Part shown: positions 6,903 to 15,274 of the stretch, one piece after another
How the letters are laid out: each line of letters opens with the position of its first letter
Position numbering within the stretch: position 1 is the first letter of the stretch
Source of the DNA: Candidatus Bipolaricaulis anaerobius
Lineage (GTDB): Bacteria > Bipolaricaulota > Bipolaricaulia > Bipolaricaulales > Bipolaricaulaceae
Assembly (NCBI RefSeq): GCF_900465355.1
Contig: NZ_LS483254.1
Span: 1,116,001 to 1,180,000, forward strand
Direction of reading: 5' to 3'
DNA: 64,000 nucleotides
Notes under the pieces: model-generated
Seen by the model: only the letters and a program-made list of their open reading frames with translations
Database searches by the model: none
What the model was told of the DNA's origin: nothing
Translations under genes and position numbers: made by a program

Positions 6903-9304
6903 GCGTCGAGTTCGTCGCCCTCGCCGTGGCGGGGGATAGCGTCGGGGCGGTTCAGTTCCAGAACGGTAAGCCGATCGCGCGGGCCTCGTTTCCCTTGACG
7001 AGCGACGGCCTCCCCAAGGGGGCACTCGCCCGGTTCGCGAGGCTCCCCCTCGTGGGCCACGACCTGGCCCCCCTGCGGGCGCGGCTCGGTGGGGCGGACA
7101 CGGTCGGGGCACCCTGGGTGGACACGCGGGCCCTGGCGTGGGCGGTGTGGTCGGAGGACCCGGATCCCTCCCTCCCTGGCCTCGCCCGGCGCCTTGGCCT
7201 CCCGGTCCCAGACAATGCCGTAGGCTGGGCGGAGGTCACCGGCGCCCTCCTCCTCTCCCTCCTCGTGGCCGCAGGGGCGTTCCCCCCCTACGCCCGCTCC
7301 CTCGTCGCCGATCTCCTCCCGGACCCCAACTGGATCGGCCCTCCCCCCGCTCCCCCCGCACGGGGGAGGACCCCTGCGCCGCCGCGGACGGTGGAGGAGG
7401 CGTTCGCGGGCCTCACCTCAGCCGGCCTCCTCGCCCGGCGAGAGGGGCAGCTCGCCTACGCCCAGGCCGCAGGGGAGGCCTTCATGGGGGGAGGGATCCA
7501 ACTCCTTGAGGCCGGCCCGGGGACGGGGAAGACGATCGGGTACCTCGTCCCGCTCCTCCTCTCCCTCGCCGACGGGACGGGGCGGGCGGTGGTGGCAACC
7601 CGCACCCGCGCCCTCCAGGAACAGCTTTGGCGCCGCGACCTTCCCTTCCTCCTCGAAACGCTCGCCCTCGACCCCACGTGCGCGCTCCTCAAGGGGCGCG
7701 AGAACTACCTCTGCCTGCGGCGGCTCGAGGAAGTCCGGCACCAGCTCGTCGCCCGGGAGGTGCTCGTGCCGCTCCTTTCCTGGGCGGCGCGGACGGAGAC
7801 GGGCGACCTCGACGAGGTGGCAGGGTTGCGGACGGATCCGGTCGGACGTGAAGTCCTCCGCCAGCTACCGGACCTCCCCTTCCGGTGCGGGGGGCGGTTG
7901 TGCCCGTTCTGGGAACGGTGCCCATCGCGCCGGGCCCGGGACCGAGCTCGTGCCGCCCGCCTCGTGGTCGTCAACCACGCCCTCCTCGGCGCGGACCTCG
8001 CGAGCGGGGGGGCGATCCTCGGCCCGTACGATCTCCTCGTCGTGGACGAGGCCCACGCCCTGCCGCAGGGGATGCGCGATGCGCTGAGCGCCGCCCTCTC
8101 CCCGCCGGTCATCCCGCGCCTCCTGGGGGAGCTGCGGCGGGGCGCGGGGGGGTTGCTTGCGGCGTGGGGGACGGACGAGGCGGTCGCGGCTTGGGAGAAG
8201 GCGGCGGCGGCCCATCGCCAGTTCTGGGCCACGGCCGGGGCCGTCCTCCCCCGGGAGATCGGCCGCTACAGGGCAGCCGACGTCGCCCCCCTCCTCCCTG
8301 CCGGTGCGCTCCTTACGGAGGCGCTCGACGACCTCGCCGCCGCGATCGGGGAGGTGGCGCGGGACCTCGCCGAGGAGGATGGGGCACAGGCCCGTGGCCT
8401 GGCGGGCGAGATCCGCCGCGCGGCGGGGCTGGTGGGGCACCTCCTCCGCCCCGACCGCGACGATGCCGTGTTCTGGTACGCCCGGGGGGCTCACGGGCTC
8501 ACCCTCACCGCATCGCCGGTGGATATCGGGGATCACCTCGGCGCGGCCCTGTGGCCGAACCTGAGAGGCGGGATCCTCACCTCCGCCACCCTGTCCGTGG
8601 GGGACGACGGGAGGACGCTCGCCCGCGAGCTCGGGCTCGACCCGCCGCCCCCGTTTCGGGCGTGGCCCTCCCCGTTCCCCTACGACCGGGTGGGGGCGTT
8701 CGTCCTCCGCTACCTCCCTCACCCCGACGATCCCGGCTTCCCGGAGGCCCTCGCTGCTACCCTGCGCCAGGTCATGACCGCGGTGCCGCGGCGGGCGCTC
8801 GCCCTGTTCACCTCCCGCCGCCTCCTCGACGCCACTGCCGCCCACCTCGCGGGAACGCCCCACCTCGTCCAGCGCCGGGACGGGGAACGGGAGCAGCTCC
8901 TCACCCGGTTCCGCCACCACCCCCCACCGGTGGTCCTTCTCGGGCTGGACACGCTGTGGGAGGGGATCGACCTCCCGGGGGAGGAGCTCGAGATCCTCCT
9001 CGTGGTGCGCCTGCCGTTTCCCGTCCCGACGGACCCGTTGATCGAGGCCCAGTCAGAACGGATCCTCGCCCGAGGGGGAAGCCCGTTTCAGGAGCTGTTC
9101 CTTCCCCGAGCGGTGCTCCGCCTGCGCCAAGGGGTAGGGCGGCTCGTGCGCACCCCGGCCGACCGCGGGGCCCTCCTCCTCGCCGACCCCCGCCTCGCCA
9201 CCCAGCGGTATGGGGACGCGTTTCTCCGTGCCCTCCCCGTCCCGGGGCGCTGGATGGACGATCCAGACCAGGTGGCCGTTGCCCTGGCCGACCTTTTCCG
9301 CTAA
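6899..9304 (+). CDS. dinG: DinG/XPD-type ATP-dependent DNA helicase
   Basis: An 801-residue superfamily-2 helicase of the Fe-S type. Walker A (GPGTGKT) lies near residue 205 and the DEAH box (VVDEAHALPQ) near residue 382. Between them a cysteine set (NYLCLRR, then CGGRLCPFWERC) matches the 4Fe-4S cluster that DinG/XPD enzymes need to unwind DNA. The C-terminal motif VI (RLRQGVGRLVR) is intact. The first ~130 residues are placed like the DnaQ-type exonuclease of DinG-exo fusions, but the DEDD catalytic acids are missing, so this part looks like a dead remnant. It starts at GTG 6899, overlapping the CBS stop. DinG enzymes resolve R-loops, G-quadruplexes and repair intermediates. Confidence 0.85.
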   Translation: MSVEFVALAVAGDSVGAVQFQNGKPIARASFPLTSDGLPKGALARFARLPLVGHDLAPLRARLGGADTVGAPWVDTRALAWAVWSEDPDPSLPGLARRLGLPVPDNAVGWAEVTGALLLSLLVAAGAFPPYARSLVADLLPDPNWIGPPPAPPARGRTPAPPRTVEEAFAGLTSAGLLARREGQLAYAQAAGEAFMGGGIQLLEAGPGTGKTIGYLVPLLLSLADGTGRAVVATRTRALQEQLWRRDLPFLLETLALDPTCALLKGRENYLCLRRLEEVRHQLVAREVLVPLLSWAARTETGDLDEVAGLRTDPVGREVLRQLPDLPFRCGGRLCPFWERCPSRRARDRARAARLVVVNHALLGADLASGGAILGPYDLLVVDEAHALPQGMRDALSAALSPPVIPRLLGELRRGAGGLLAAWGTDEAVAAWEKAAAAHRQFWATAGAVLPREIGRYRAADVAPLLPAGALLTEALDDLAAAIGEVARDLAEEDGAQARGLAGEIRRAAGLVGHLLRPDRDDAVFWYARGAHGLTLTASPVDIGDHLGAALWPNLRGGILTSATLSVGDDGRTLARELGLDPPPPFRAWPSPFPYDRVGAFVLRYLPHPDDPGFPEALAATLRQVMTAVPRRALALFTSRRLLDATAAHLAGTPHLVQRRDGEREQLLTRFRHHPPPVVLLGLDTLWEGIDLPGEELEILLVVRLPFPVPTDPLIEAQSERILARGGSPFQELFLPRAVLRLRQGVGRLVRTPADRGALLLADPRLATQRYGDAFLRALPVPGRWMDDPDQVAVALADLFR

Positions 9305-9317
9305 CCTCAGGCCCATC

Positions 9318-11039
9318 ATGGCGTACGTCCGTTGGAGCCACTATTTCCTCCCCACGTGGAAGGAGGAGCCCGCTGAGGCCGACCTCGCCAGCCACAGGTT
9401 GATGCTCCGCGCTGGCTTGATCCGCCCCCTGGCGACGGGGATCTACACCTACCTCCCCTGCGGGTGGCGCGCCCTGCGCAGGGTGGAGGCGATCGTGCGC
9501 GAGGAGATGGACGCGATCGGGGGCGCGGAGCTCCACATGCCGGTCGTTCACCCCGCTGAGCTGTGGGCGAGGACGGGGCGGCTGAGCGACTTCGGCCCGA
9601 GCCTCGTCCGGTTCCAGGACCGGGCGGGGCGGGAGATGGTCCTCGGGCCAACCCATGAAGAGGTCGTGACCGACCTCGCCCGGCGGGAGATCCAATCCTG
9701 GCGCCAGCTCCCCCTCATGCTGTACCAGATCCAGACCAAGTTCCGCGACGAGCCGCGCTCGCGGGGCGGGCTCATCCGGGCTCGGGAATTCACGATGAAG
9801 GACGGGTACAGCTTCCACGAGGACGCCCCCGACCTCGATCGGTACTACCCTGAGGTGTACCGCGCCTACGAGAGGATCTTCCGCCGCTGCGGGCTCTCCC
9901 CGGTGCCGGTGGAGGCCGATCCGGGGCTGATGGGCGGATCGGGCTCGCACGAGTTCATGCTCGCCCATGACCAGGGCGAGGACACGTTCGTCCGCTGCGC
10001 GGGGTGCGGGTACGCCGCCAATCGCGAAGGGGCAGTGGCGGTGAAGGAACCGGACCCCGACGAGGCATTGCTCCCCCGGGAGGAGGTGGCCACCCCCAGC
10101 TGCACCACGATCGAGGCGGTGGCGGCCTTCCTCGGCATCCCCACCCGCAAGACGGCGAAGGCCGTGTTCTACCGGGCGGGAAAGGCGCTCGTGTTCGTCG
10201 TGATCCGCGGCGACCTCGAGGTGAACGAGGCAAAGCTCGCCCGCGTCCTCGGGACGGCGGAGCTCTCCCCGGCTACGGAGGAGGACATCGTGGCCGCAGG
10301 GGCTGTGCCGGGATACGCATCCCCGATCGGCATCTCCGGCGACGAGGTCGTGGTGGTGGTGGATGACTCAATCCCCCCGGCGCGGAACCTCGTGGCGGGA
10401 GCGAACAAGGAAGGGTTCCACCTCCGCAATGTGAATTTCCCGCGCGACTTCCAGACTCAGCTCGTCGCTGATGTCGCCCTTGCCCGCGACGGGGATCCCT
10501 GCCCGCGCTGCGGGGGGACGCTCCACATCCAGCATGGGATCGAGCTCGGGCACATCTTCAAGCTGGGAACAAAGTACTCCCAGTCCCTGGGGGCGACGTT
10601 CCTCGACCGAGACGGCCAGGCGCGGCCCCTCGTCATGGGCTGCTACGGGATCGGGATCGGCCGCCTGTTGGCGGCGGTGATCGAATCCCATCACGATGAG
10701 GAGGGGATCGTGTGGCCGACGGCGGTGGCCCCGTTCCACGTCCTGGTGGCGGTCCTCAACCCCAAAGATGGGAACCAGGTCGCGCTCGCGACCTCGGTCG
10801 CCGCACACCTTGCCGAGGCGGGTTGGGACGTCCTCCTCGACGACCGGGAACGGAGCCCCGGGGAGAAGTTCCACGACGCGAAGCTCGTCGGGATCCCGGT
10901 CCTCGCCGTGATCGGCCCCCGCAGCCTGCGCACGGGGGAGGTGGACCTCGAACGCCGCCACAACGGGGTGCGGAGCCCGGCCCCTGCGTCGCCGGATTCG
11001 ATCCAGCGCGCGGTGCAGGACCTCCTCCGCACCGAGTAG
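9318..11039 (+). CDS. proS: Prolyl-tRNA synthetase
   Basis: A 573-residue class II aminoacyl-tRNA synthetase that charges tRNA-Pro. Motif 2 is visible as RDEPRSRGGLIRAREFTMKD. A YbaK-like editing insertion (about 230-380, with TRKTAKAVFYRAG) marks the bacterial-type ProS. Motif 3 lies in GCYGIGIGRL and an anticodon-binding domain fills the C-terminus. ATG 9318 gives the family start (MAYVRWSHYF) and lies 14 nt after dinG; no ribosome site is evident, and TAACCT 10 nt upstream could be a -10. It converges on the MNT gene at 11084. Confidence 0.95.
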   Translation: MAYVRWSHYFLPTWKEEPAEADLASHRLMLRAGLIRPLATGIYTYLPCGWRALRRVEAIVREEMDAIGGAELHMPVVHPAELWARTGRLSDFGPSLVRFQDRAGREMVLGPTHEEVVTDLARREIQSWRQLPLMLYQIQTKFRDEPRSRGGLIRAREFTMKDGYSFHEDAPDLDRYYPEVYRAYERIFRRCGLSPVPVEADPGLMGGSGSHEFMLAHDQGEDTFVRCAGCGYAANREGAVAVKEPDPDEALLPREEVATPSCTTIEAVAAFLGIPTRKTAKAVFYRAGKALVFVVIRGDLEVNEAKLARVLGTAELSPATEEDIVAAGAVPGYASPIGISGDEVVVVVDDSIPPARNLVAGANKEGFHLRNVNFPRDFQTQLVADVALARDGDPCPRCGGTLHIQHGIELGHIFKLGTKYSQSLGATFLDRDGQARPLVMGCYGIGIGRLLAAVIESHHDEEGIVWPTAVAPFHVLVAVLNPKDGNQVALATSVAAHLAEAGWDVLLDDRERSPGEKFHDAKLVGIPVLAVIGPRSLRTGEVDLERRHNGVRSPAPASPDSIQRAVQDLLRTE

Positions 11040-11083
11040 CCTCCGGCGGGCCTAGCGCGGGCGGGACCTCCGGGCGTTCCGGC

Positions 11084-11401
11084 TCACAGTTCGATGCCCA
11101 CCGGCTTGACCTCATCGCCGACGAACGTCCCCTCCCCGAGCGCGGCGTACTCCTCCGCCGTGTAGCCGAGGGCCTGAACGGGCTCCCTGATCCGGGCGGC
11201 GGCCATCCCCAAGAGCTCCAGCCGCTCCCGCAGGTTCAGACGGGAAAAACCCGACGCGATGACCACCAGATCAATGTCCTTATCCTCCGCGACGATCCCC
11301 TTGGCGCGGGACCCGTAGAGGATGACCCGCTCCGGCTCGATCCCAAGCCGGCGCAGTTCGTCCTTGTACTGCCTCACGGCTTCAACTGTCCCGCGATCCA
11401 A
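11084..11401 (-). CDS. MNT-type nucleotidyltransferase (antitoxin-like)
   Basis: A ~105-residue minimal nucleotidyltransferase. The motif LYGSRAKG followed by KDIDLVV is the Pol-beta fold GS-x10-DxD active site. In HEPN/MNT modules this partner AMPylates the HEPN toxin. I chose TTG 11401 because GGAGG stands about 7 nt upstream; a GTG at 11422 would add a poly-Gly start. It overlaps the HEPN gene by 28 nt with the HEPN gene first, the usual order. A DNA polymerase role is unlikely at this size. Confidence 0.75.
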   Translation of the reverse strand: MDRGTVEAVRQYKDELRRLGIEPERVILYGSRAKGIVAEDKDIDLVVIASGFSRLNLRERLELLGMAAARIREPVQALGYTAEEYAALGEGTFVGDEVKPVGIEL

Positions 11402-11760
11402 CCCACCGCCTCCTCCGCCCACCGCAGGTGCTCCTCGGCCACCTCGCGCGGGTAGCTGCGCACCACTTCCTCCAGGTCCGCCGGGTAGCGGGTGGCCGTG
11501 CTGGTCCCCGCCATCTTGCCGAGGGAGTCCCGCAGATCCGGAGGGGGATAGAGCTTCGCCCGCTTCAGGAGGACGATGAGGTCGTGGACCCGCGGCGGGG
11601 TCTTCCCCGTCTCCTCCTGGACCTTGGCCTTGAGCGCCTTCTCCACCGCGAGGTGAGAGAAGAAGATCGTGTACACGAACCGGCCTGCGGCCAGCATGTC
11701 CCGCGCTGCAGCGAGGTCGTAGCGCGCCGAGTTCAGCCAGTTCTCAACCCTGGGGTCCAT
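11374..11760 (-). CDS. HEPN-domain protein (toxin-like partner of MNT)
   Basis: A 128-residue all-helical HEPN protein (MDPRVENWLNSARYDLAAA at the start, FFSHLAVEKALKA in the middle, a PPRVHDL turn). HEPN proteins of this group are RNases or nucleotide-binding partners of MNT proteins. ATG 11760 is preceded by GGGGAGGAAG at good spacing; in-frame codons further upstream only add non-conserved sequence. The gene is divergent from the EF-G-like gene. Together with the downstream MNT gene it forms a two-gene toxin-antitoxin-like unit. Which member is toxic here is inferred from related systems. Confidence 0.75.
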   Translation of the reverse strand: MDPRVENWLNSARYDLAAARDMLAAGRFVYTIFFSHLAVEKALKAKVQEETGKTPPRVHDLIVLLKRAKLYPPPDLRDSLGKMAGTSTATRYPADLEEVVRSYPREVAEEHLRWAEEAVGWIAGQLKP

Positions 11761-11877
11761 CTTCCTCCCCACCATCCCCTGATCAGGCCCGTCGGGGCCC
11801 CATCGCCCCTCGGGTGTCCCCTCCCGGGTTAGGATATACTGCCGCCGCGTCGCCAAGCAACTTCTGAGGTGATCGGG

Positions 11878-13836
11878 ATGAGACAAGCCCACAGCGTATG
11901 CTTCGTTGGCCACTCCGGATCGGGGAAGACCGCGCTCGCGGAGGCGATGCTCCGCACCGCGGGGACCACCGGAGAGGTCGCCCTCGACCGCACGCCGGAG
12001 GAAAAGAGCCGCAAGCAGTCCATTGACCTCTCCATCGGCTCCTGCACCTGGCACGGGAAGCGGATGGACCTCCTCGTGACCCCCGGCCTGGGGGAGTTCA
12101 TCGAGGAGATCTACAAGGGCGTGGACGCGGCTGACATCGTCGTGCTCGTCGTGAACGCGGAGAAACCGGTGGAAGTGGTGACGGAGCAGGCGTGGGAGAT
12201 CCGCCGCGCCGCCCGTCGCCCGGCGATCGTGTTCGTGAACATGCTCGACAAGCCCCTCGCCGATCCCGACGCCGCGCTCGCCGCCGTCCGCAGCTCCCTC
12301 GACGGGGCGTTCGTCCCCCTCGAGCTCGCGGTCCGAGAGGGCGACACGTTCGTGGGCGTGGTGGATGTCCTCACCGGCGCTCCCACCTCCGGCCAGTTCG
12401 CCGTCACGGCGGAGATCAAGGCCCGCGCCGAGGAACTGCGCGCCGAGCTCGTCGAGGAAGCAGCGACGTGCGACGACGCCCTGTTGGAGAAGGTGCTCGC
12501 CGACGAGACGCCATCGCGGGAGGAGATCCTGGCGGCGGTGCGGTCGGGGATGCTCTCCGGCCGCCTCGTCCCCGTGCTGTTCGGGTCAGTCCCGAGCGGG
12601 CACGGCGTGCCGGAGCTCCTCGATGCCCTCCATCTCCTGTCCCCCGACGGGGCGGAGGGCGCCGGGACGCGGCTCCGCGTGTTCTCCCTCTCCCTCGACC
12701 CTTACCTCGGCCGGCTCGCCTACGTGAAGGTGATGAGCGGCGAGGTCCGCGACGGGGACACGCTGTTCAACCTCGCGACGAAGGACAAGGTCCAAGTCCG
12801 CGACGTGTACGCCTTCAACGGGGCGAAGCTGGAGAAGGCTGGCCACGCGGTAGAGGGGAGCATCGCCGCCCTCGGGAAGCTAGAGGGCATCGAGCTTGGG
12901 GCCACCCTCGCCGCGGATGCAACCGCCGCTTCTGAACCCCCGATCCCGTTCCCGAAGCCGGTGTTCATCCGGGCGATCGCCGCCAAATCGCAGGCCGAGG
13001 AAGAAAAGGTGAGCTCAGCCCTCCGTGACCTCGTGACCACCAAGGCCACCCTCACCTTCCAGCGCGACCCGGTGACGAAGGAAGGGCTCGTCTCGGGGAT
13101 GGGCGACGTCCAGCTCGATGTCCTGGCCGAGCGGCTGCGCAACAAGTATGGGGTGGAGGTCCACTACAAGGTCCCCAAGGTCCCGTACCGGGAGACGATC
13201 CGCAAGACGGCGAGCGCCATGTACCGCCACAAGAAGCAGACCGGGGGACACGGGCAGTTCGGGGAGGTCCACCTCCGCATCGAGCCCCTGCCGCGGGGAG
13301 CGGGGTTCGAGTTCGTCGACGAGATCAAGGGTGGGGTGATCCCACAGCAGTTCATCCCGGGGGTGGAGAAGGGCGTGCGCGAGGCCCTCGAGGAGGGGGT
13401 CCTCGTCGGGTTCCCGGTGGTGGACGTGAGGGCCGCCGTCTACTACGGGACCTACCATGAGGTGGACTCCTCCGAGCTCTCGTTCAAGATCGCGGCGCGC
13501 ACGGCGTTCAAGTTGGCGGCCGAGAACGCTGACCCAACGCTTCTCGAGCCGATCATGTCCCTCACCGTGACCGCCCCCGACACGTTCACCGGGGACATCA
13601 TCTCCGACATCACGTCCCGCCGGGGGCGGATCCTTGGGATGGAGGCCGGGGGGGGGCGGACGACGATCCGGGTGGAGGTCCCGATGGCAGAAACGCTCTC
13701 CTATGCGCTCGACTTGAAGGCACTCACCCAGGGCCGGGCCACATTCCAAATGGCGTTCGCTCGCTACGATTTCGTGCCTGCACAACTCCAGGAGCGGCTG
13801 CTTGGGCAGCTGCGGGCGGCGGCCCATGAAGGTTAG
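11878..13836 (+). CDS. EF-G-like translational GTPase with degenerate G motifs
   Basis: A 652-residue protein with the domain order of EF-G, about 40-50 residues shorter than usual. It belongs to the EF-G-like paralogue group rather than canonical FusA. The P-loop is GHSGSGKT (11-18), but G3 DTPG reads VTPG (V68) and G4 NKxD reads NMLD (N121, M122, D124). Domain IV (YRHKKQTGGHGQFGEVHLRIEP) and domain V (RRGRILGME) are well kept. ATG 11878 follows GAGGTGA; a TATACT at 11835-11840 may be its -10. The downstream CBS gene overlaps its end. It could act in ribosome recycling or a stress role; the canonical fusA should lie elsewhere. Confidence 0.8.
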   Translation: MRQAHSVCFVGHSGSGKTALAEAMLRTAGTTGEVALDRTPEEKSRKQSIDLSIGSCTWHGKRMDLLVTPGLGEFIEEIYKGVDAADIVVLVVNAEKPVEVVTEQAWEIRRAARRPAIVFVNMLDKPLADPDAALAAVRSSLDGAFVPLELAVREGDTFVGVVDVLTGAPTSGQFAVTAEIKARAEELRAELVEEAATCDDALLEKVLADETPSREEILAAVRSGMLSGRLVPVLFGSVPSGHGVPELLDALHLLSPDGAEGAGTRLRVFSLSLDPYLGRLAYVKVMSGEVRDGDTLFNLATKDKVQVRDVYAFNGAKLEKAGHAVEGSIAALGKLEGIELGATLAADATAASEPPIPFPKPVFIRAIAAKSQAEEEKVSSALRDLVTTKATLTFQRDPVTKEGLVSGMGDVQLDVLAERLRNKYGVEVHYKVPKVPYRETIRKTASAMYRHKKQTGGHGQFGEVHLRIEPLPRGAGFEFVDEIKGGVIPQQFIPGVEKGVREALEEGVLVGFPVVDVRAAVYYGTYHEVDSSELSFKIAARTAFKLAAENADPTLLEPIMSLTVTAPDTFTGDIISDITSRRGRILGMEAGGGRTTIRVEVPMAETLSYALDLKALTQGRATFQMAFARYDFVPAQLQERLLGQLRAAAHEG

Positions 13837-14386
13837 CGATTTCATGATGCGCGACCCGCCCGTGGCCCGGGCGGACGCCCCGGTCGCCCAGGCACAGAAG
13901 CTCGCCGCCGAGGTGGGGGTAGCGGTGTTGTTCGTCGTGGATGGTGAGGGGCACCTCGTTGGTTTCCTCACGCGCAAGGCGCTCTCCGCCGCCCCGGACC
14001 CAACCCTCCCCGCGGGGAAGCTCGCCTCGTCCCCCACGGTCACGATGAGCCCCGACGATCCCCTCGAGCGGGCGGTGGTCCTCCTCTCCGAGCGCTACCT
14101 CCTCCTCCCGGTGGTGGATGGGGAGAAGCGCCTCGTGGGGGTCCTCACGAGCGTGGGCCTCCTGCGGGGGCTCGCCCAGATGGCGGGGCTGGGGGAGGAA
14201 GGGACACGCATCCTGATCCAGCCTTCGTCCCCCGCGGATGCCTACCGGGCGCTGGGCGCCCTCGGGGCACGGGGGTTGCCCCTCGTGGCCGTCCTCCGCG
14301 GCCACGGCGGGGAGCTCATCATCCACGTCCAGGGGGTGCAGGACCCAGCGCAGCTCCTTGCTGAACTGGAGGGGACCCTGCGGTGA
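13826..14386 (+). CDS. CBS-domain protein
   Basis: A 186-residue protein with a tandem CBS pair in the first ~125 residues (MKVSDFMMRDPP, then LLPVVDGEKRLVGVLTS) and a ~60-residue C-terminal domain that resembles a small ACT-like ligand-binding fold. ATG 13826 lies inside the end of the EF-G-like gene, so translation is coupled. CBS domains sense adenine nucleotides. Its place between a translation factor paralogue and YjbQ suggests a regulatory rather than enzymatic role, but no target is evident. Confidence 0.75.
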   Translation: MKVSDFMMRDPPVARADAPVAQAQKLAAEVGVAVLFVVDGEGHLVGFLTRKALSAAPDPTLPAGKLASSPTVTMSPDDPLERAVVLLSERYLLLPVVDGEKRLVGVLTSVGLLRGLAQMAGLGEEGTRILIQPSSPADAYRALGALGARGLPLVAVLRGHGGELIIHVQGVQDPAQLLAELEGTLR

Positions 14387-14778
14387 CGTACGCGAGGATT
14401 CCCGTCCGCACCCGGGCCCGCGAAGAGGTCCTCGACATCACGGGACCCGTCGCCGACGCGCTCCCGGCGCTCGGCGTGACCGAGGGCGCGGTCCTCCTCT
14501 TCTGCCCCCACACCACGGCCGCCCTCACCGTGAACGAGGCCGCCGACCCCGACGTGCGGACCGACGTGGGGGCCGCGCTGTCGGCCCTCGTGCCGCGCCT
14601 CCCGTTTCGCCATCCGGAGGGCAACTCCCCCGCCCACGTTCGCTCCGCCCTCCTCGGGCCGTCGCTCGTCCTCCCCGTCGTCGCGGGCAAGCTTGAGCTT
14701 GGGACCTGGCAAGGGGTCTACTTCTGTGAGTTCGACGGCCCGCGCGAGCGCGAGGTGTGGGCGTTCCCCTTGCGCTGA
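14383..14778 (+). CDS. YjbQ/UPF0047 family protein
   Basis: A 131-residue protein of the YjbQ family. The conserved signature is present: CPHTTAALTVNE near residue 43 and, near the C-terminus, LELGTWQGVYFCEFDGPRER. Family members form trimers with a metal site built from conserved His and Glu residues; E. coli YjbQ has weak thiamin-phosphate synthase activity, and the true role is unclear. It starts at GTG 14383, overlapping the CBS stop (GTGA). A second, more complete YjbQ paralogue is encoded at 42554-43021 in the hopanoid locus. Confidence 0.8.
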   Translation: MTYARIPVRTRAREEVLDITGPVADALPALGVTEGAVLLFCPHTTAALTVNEAADPDVRTDVGAALSALVPRLPFRHPEGNSPAHVRSALLGPSLVLPVVAGKLELGTWQGVYFCEFDGPREREVWAFPLR

Positions 14779-14789
14779 ACCGTGGGGCC

Positions 14790-14818
14790 TTGCCCCGTTC
14801 CACGCCTCCCGGTATATT
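14790..14818 (+). promoter_or_regulatory. Promoter of the tRNA-tuf-rpl-rpoB super-operon
   Basis: A -35 TTGCCC (14790-14795) and a -10 TATATT (14813-14818) are separated by 17 nt. The first tRNA starts 42 nt after the -10. This is a good sigma-70-type promoter for the tRNA and translation operon. Confidence 0.7.
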
Positions 14819-14860
14819 CGTGCTCGGTTCCCCCGGGAGTACGGTTCCTTCGGCGGCGCA

Positions 14861-14933
14861 GCCAGTGTAGCTCAATTGGCAGAGCATCCGCCTTGTAAGC
14901 GGAAGGTTGCCCGTTCGATTCGGGCCACTGGCT
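14861..14933 (+). tRNA. tRNA-Thr (TGT)
   Basis: A complete cloverleaf: acceptor GCCAGTG pairs with CACTGGC, the anticodon loop is CTTGTAA with TGT at 14894-14896, and the T-loop is TTCGATT. The 3' CCA is not encoded. It is the first gene of the tRNA-tuf operon. Confidence 0.95.
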
Positions 14934-14996
14934 CAAATCGGTGCCTCAGCTACCGGCCCGCGGAGGCGGCACCGACACCCGGAGAACCGGTTGCCC

Positions 14997-15083
14997 GGAG
15001 GGGTAGCAAAGTGGTCAAACGCACCGGGCTGTAAACCCGGCGGCCTGAGGCCTTCGGGGGTTCGAATCCCTCCCCCTCCACCA
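14997..15083 (+). tRNA. tRNA-Tyr (GTA)
   Basis: A class II tRNA with a long variable arm; acceptor GGAGGGG pairs with CCCCTCC, anticodon GTA at 15031-15033, T-loop TTCGAAT, and an encoded 3' CCA. The order Thr-Tyr-Thr-tuf resembles the tufB tRNA cluster of proteobacteria, without the tRNA-Gly. Confidence 0.95.
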
Positions 15084-15127
15084 TGACTTGCGCGCCATGG
15101 GCGCGGTAGGGTAGACTGTGCCTCCTC

Positions 15128-15200
15128 GCCCGTGTAGCTCAGTCGGCAGAGCACTTCCTTGGTAAGGAAGAGGCCGTCGGTTCGATTCCGACCGCGGGCT
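15128..15200 (+). tRNA. tRNA-Thr (GGT)
   Basis: Acceptor GCCCGTG pairs with CGCGGGC with one G-U pair; the anticodon stem CTTCC/GGAAG holds loop TTGGTAA with GGT at 15161-15163. CCA is not encoded. It lies 74 nt upstream of tuf. Confidence 0.95.
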
Positions 15201-15274
15201 CTTGGATAGGAGCGGGCAGCGAGCGGCCCGGCGATCCGGATCCGAGCTGGGGAGGAAAACGAGGAGGATGGAGG

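Noticed and set aside
15084-15127. Possible tRNA-Gly between tRNA-Tyr and tRNA-Thr, as in the E. coli tufB cluster
   Set aside because: The 44-nt gap is too short and shows no cloverleaf.
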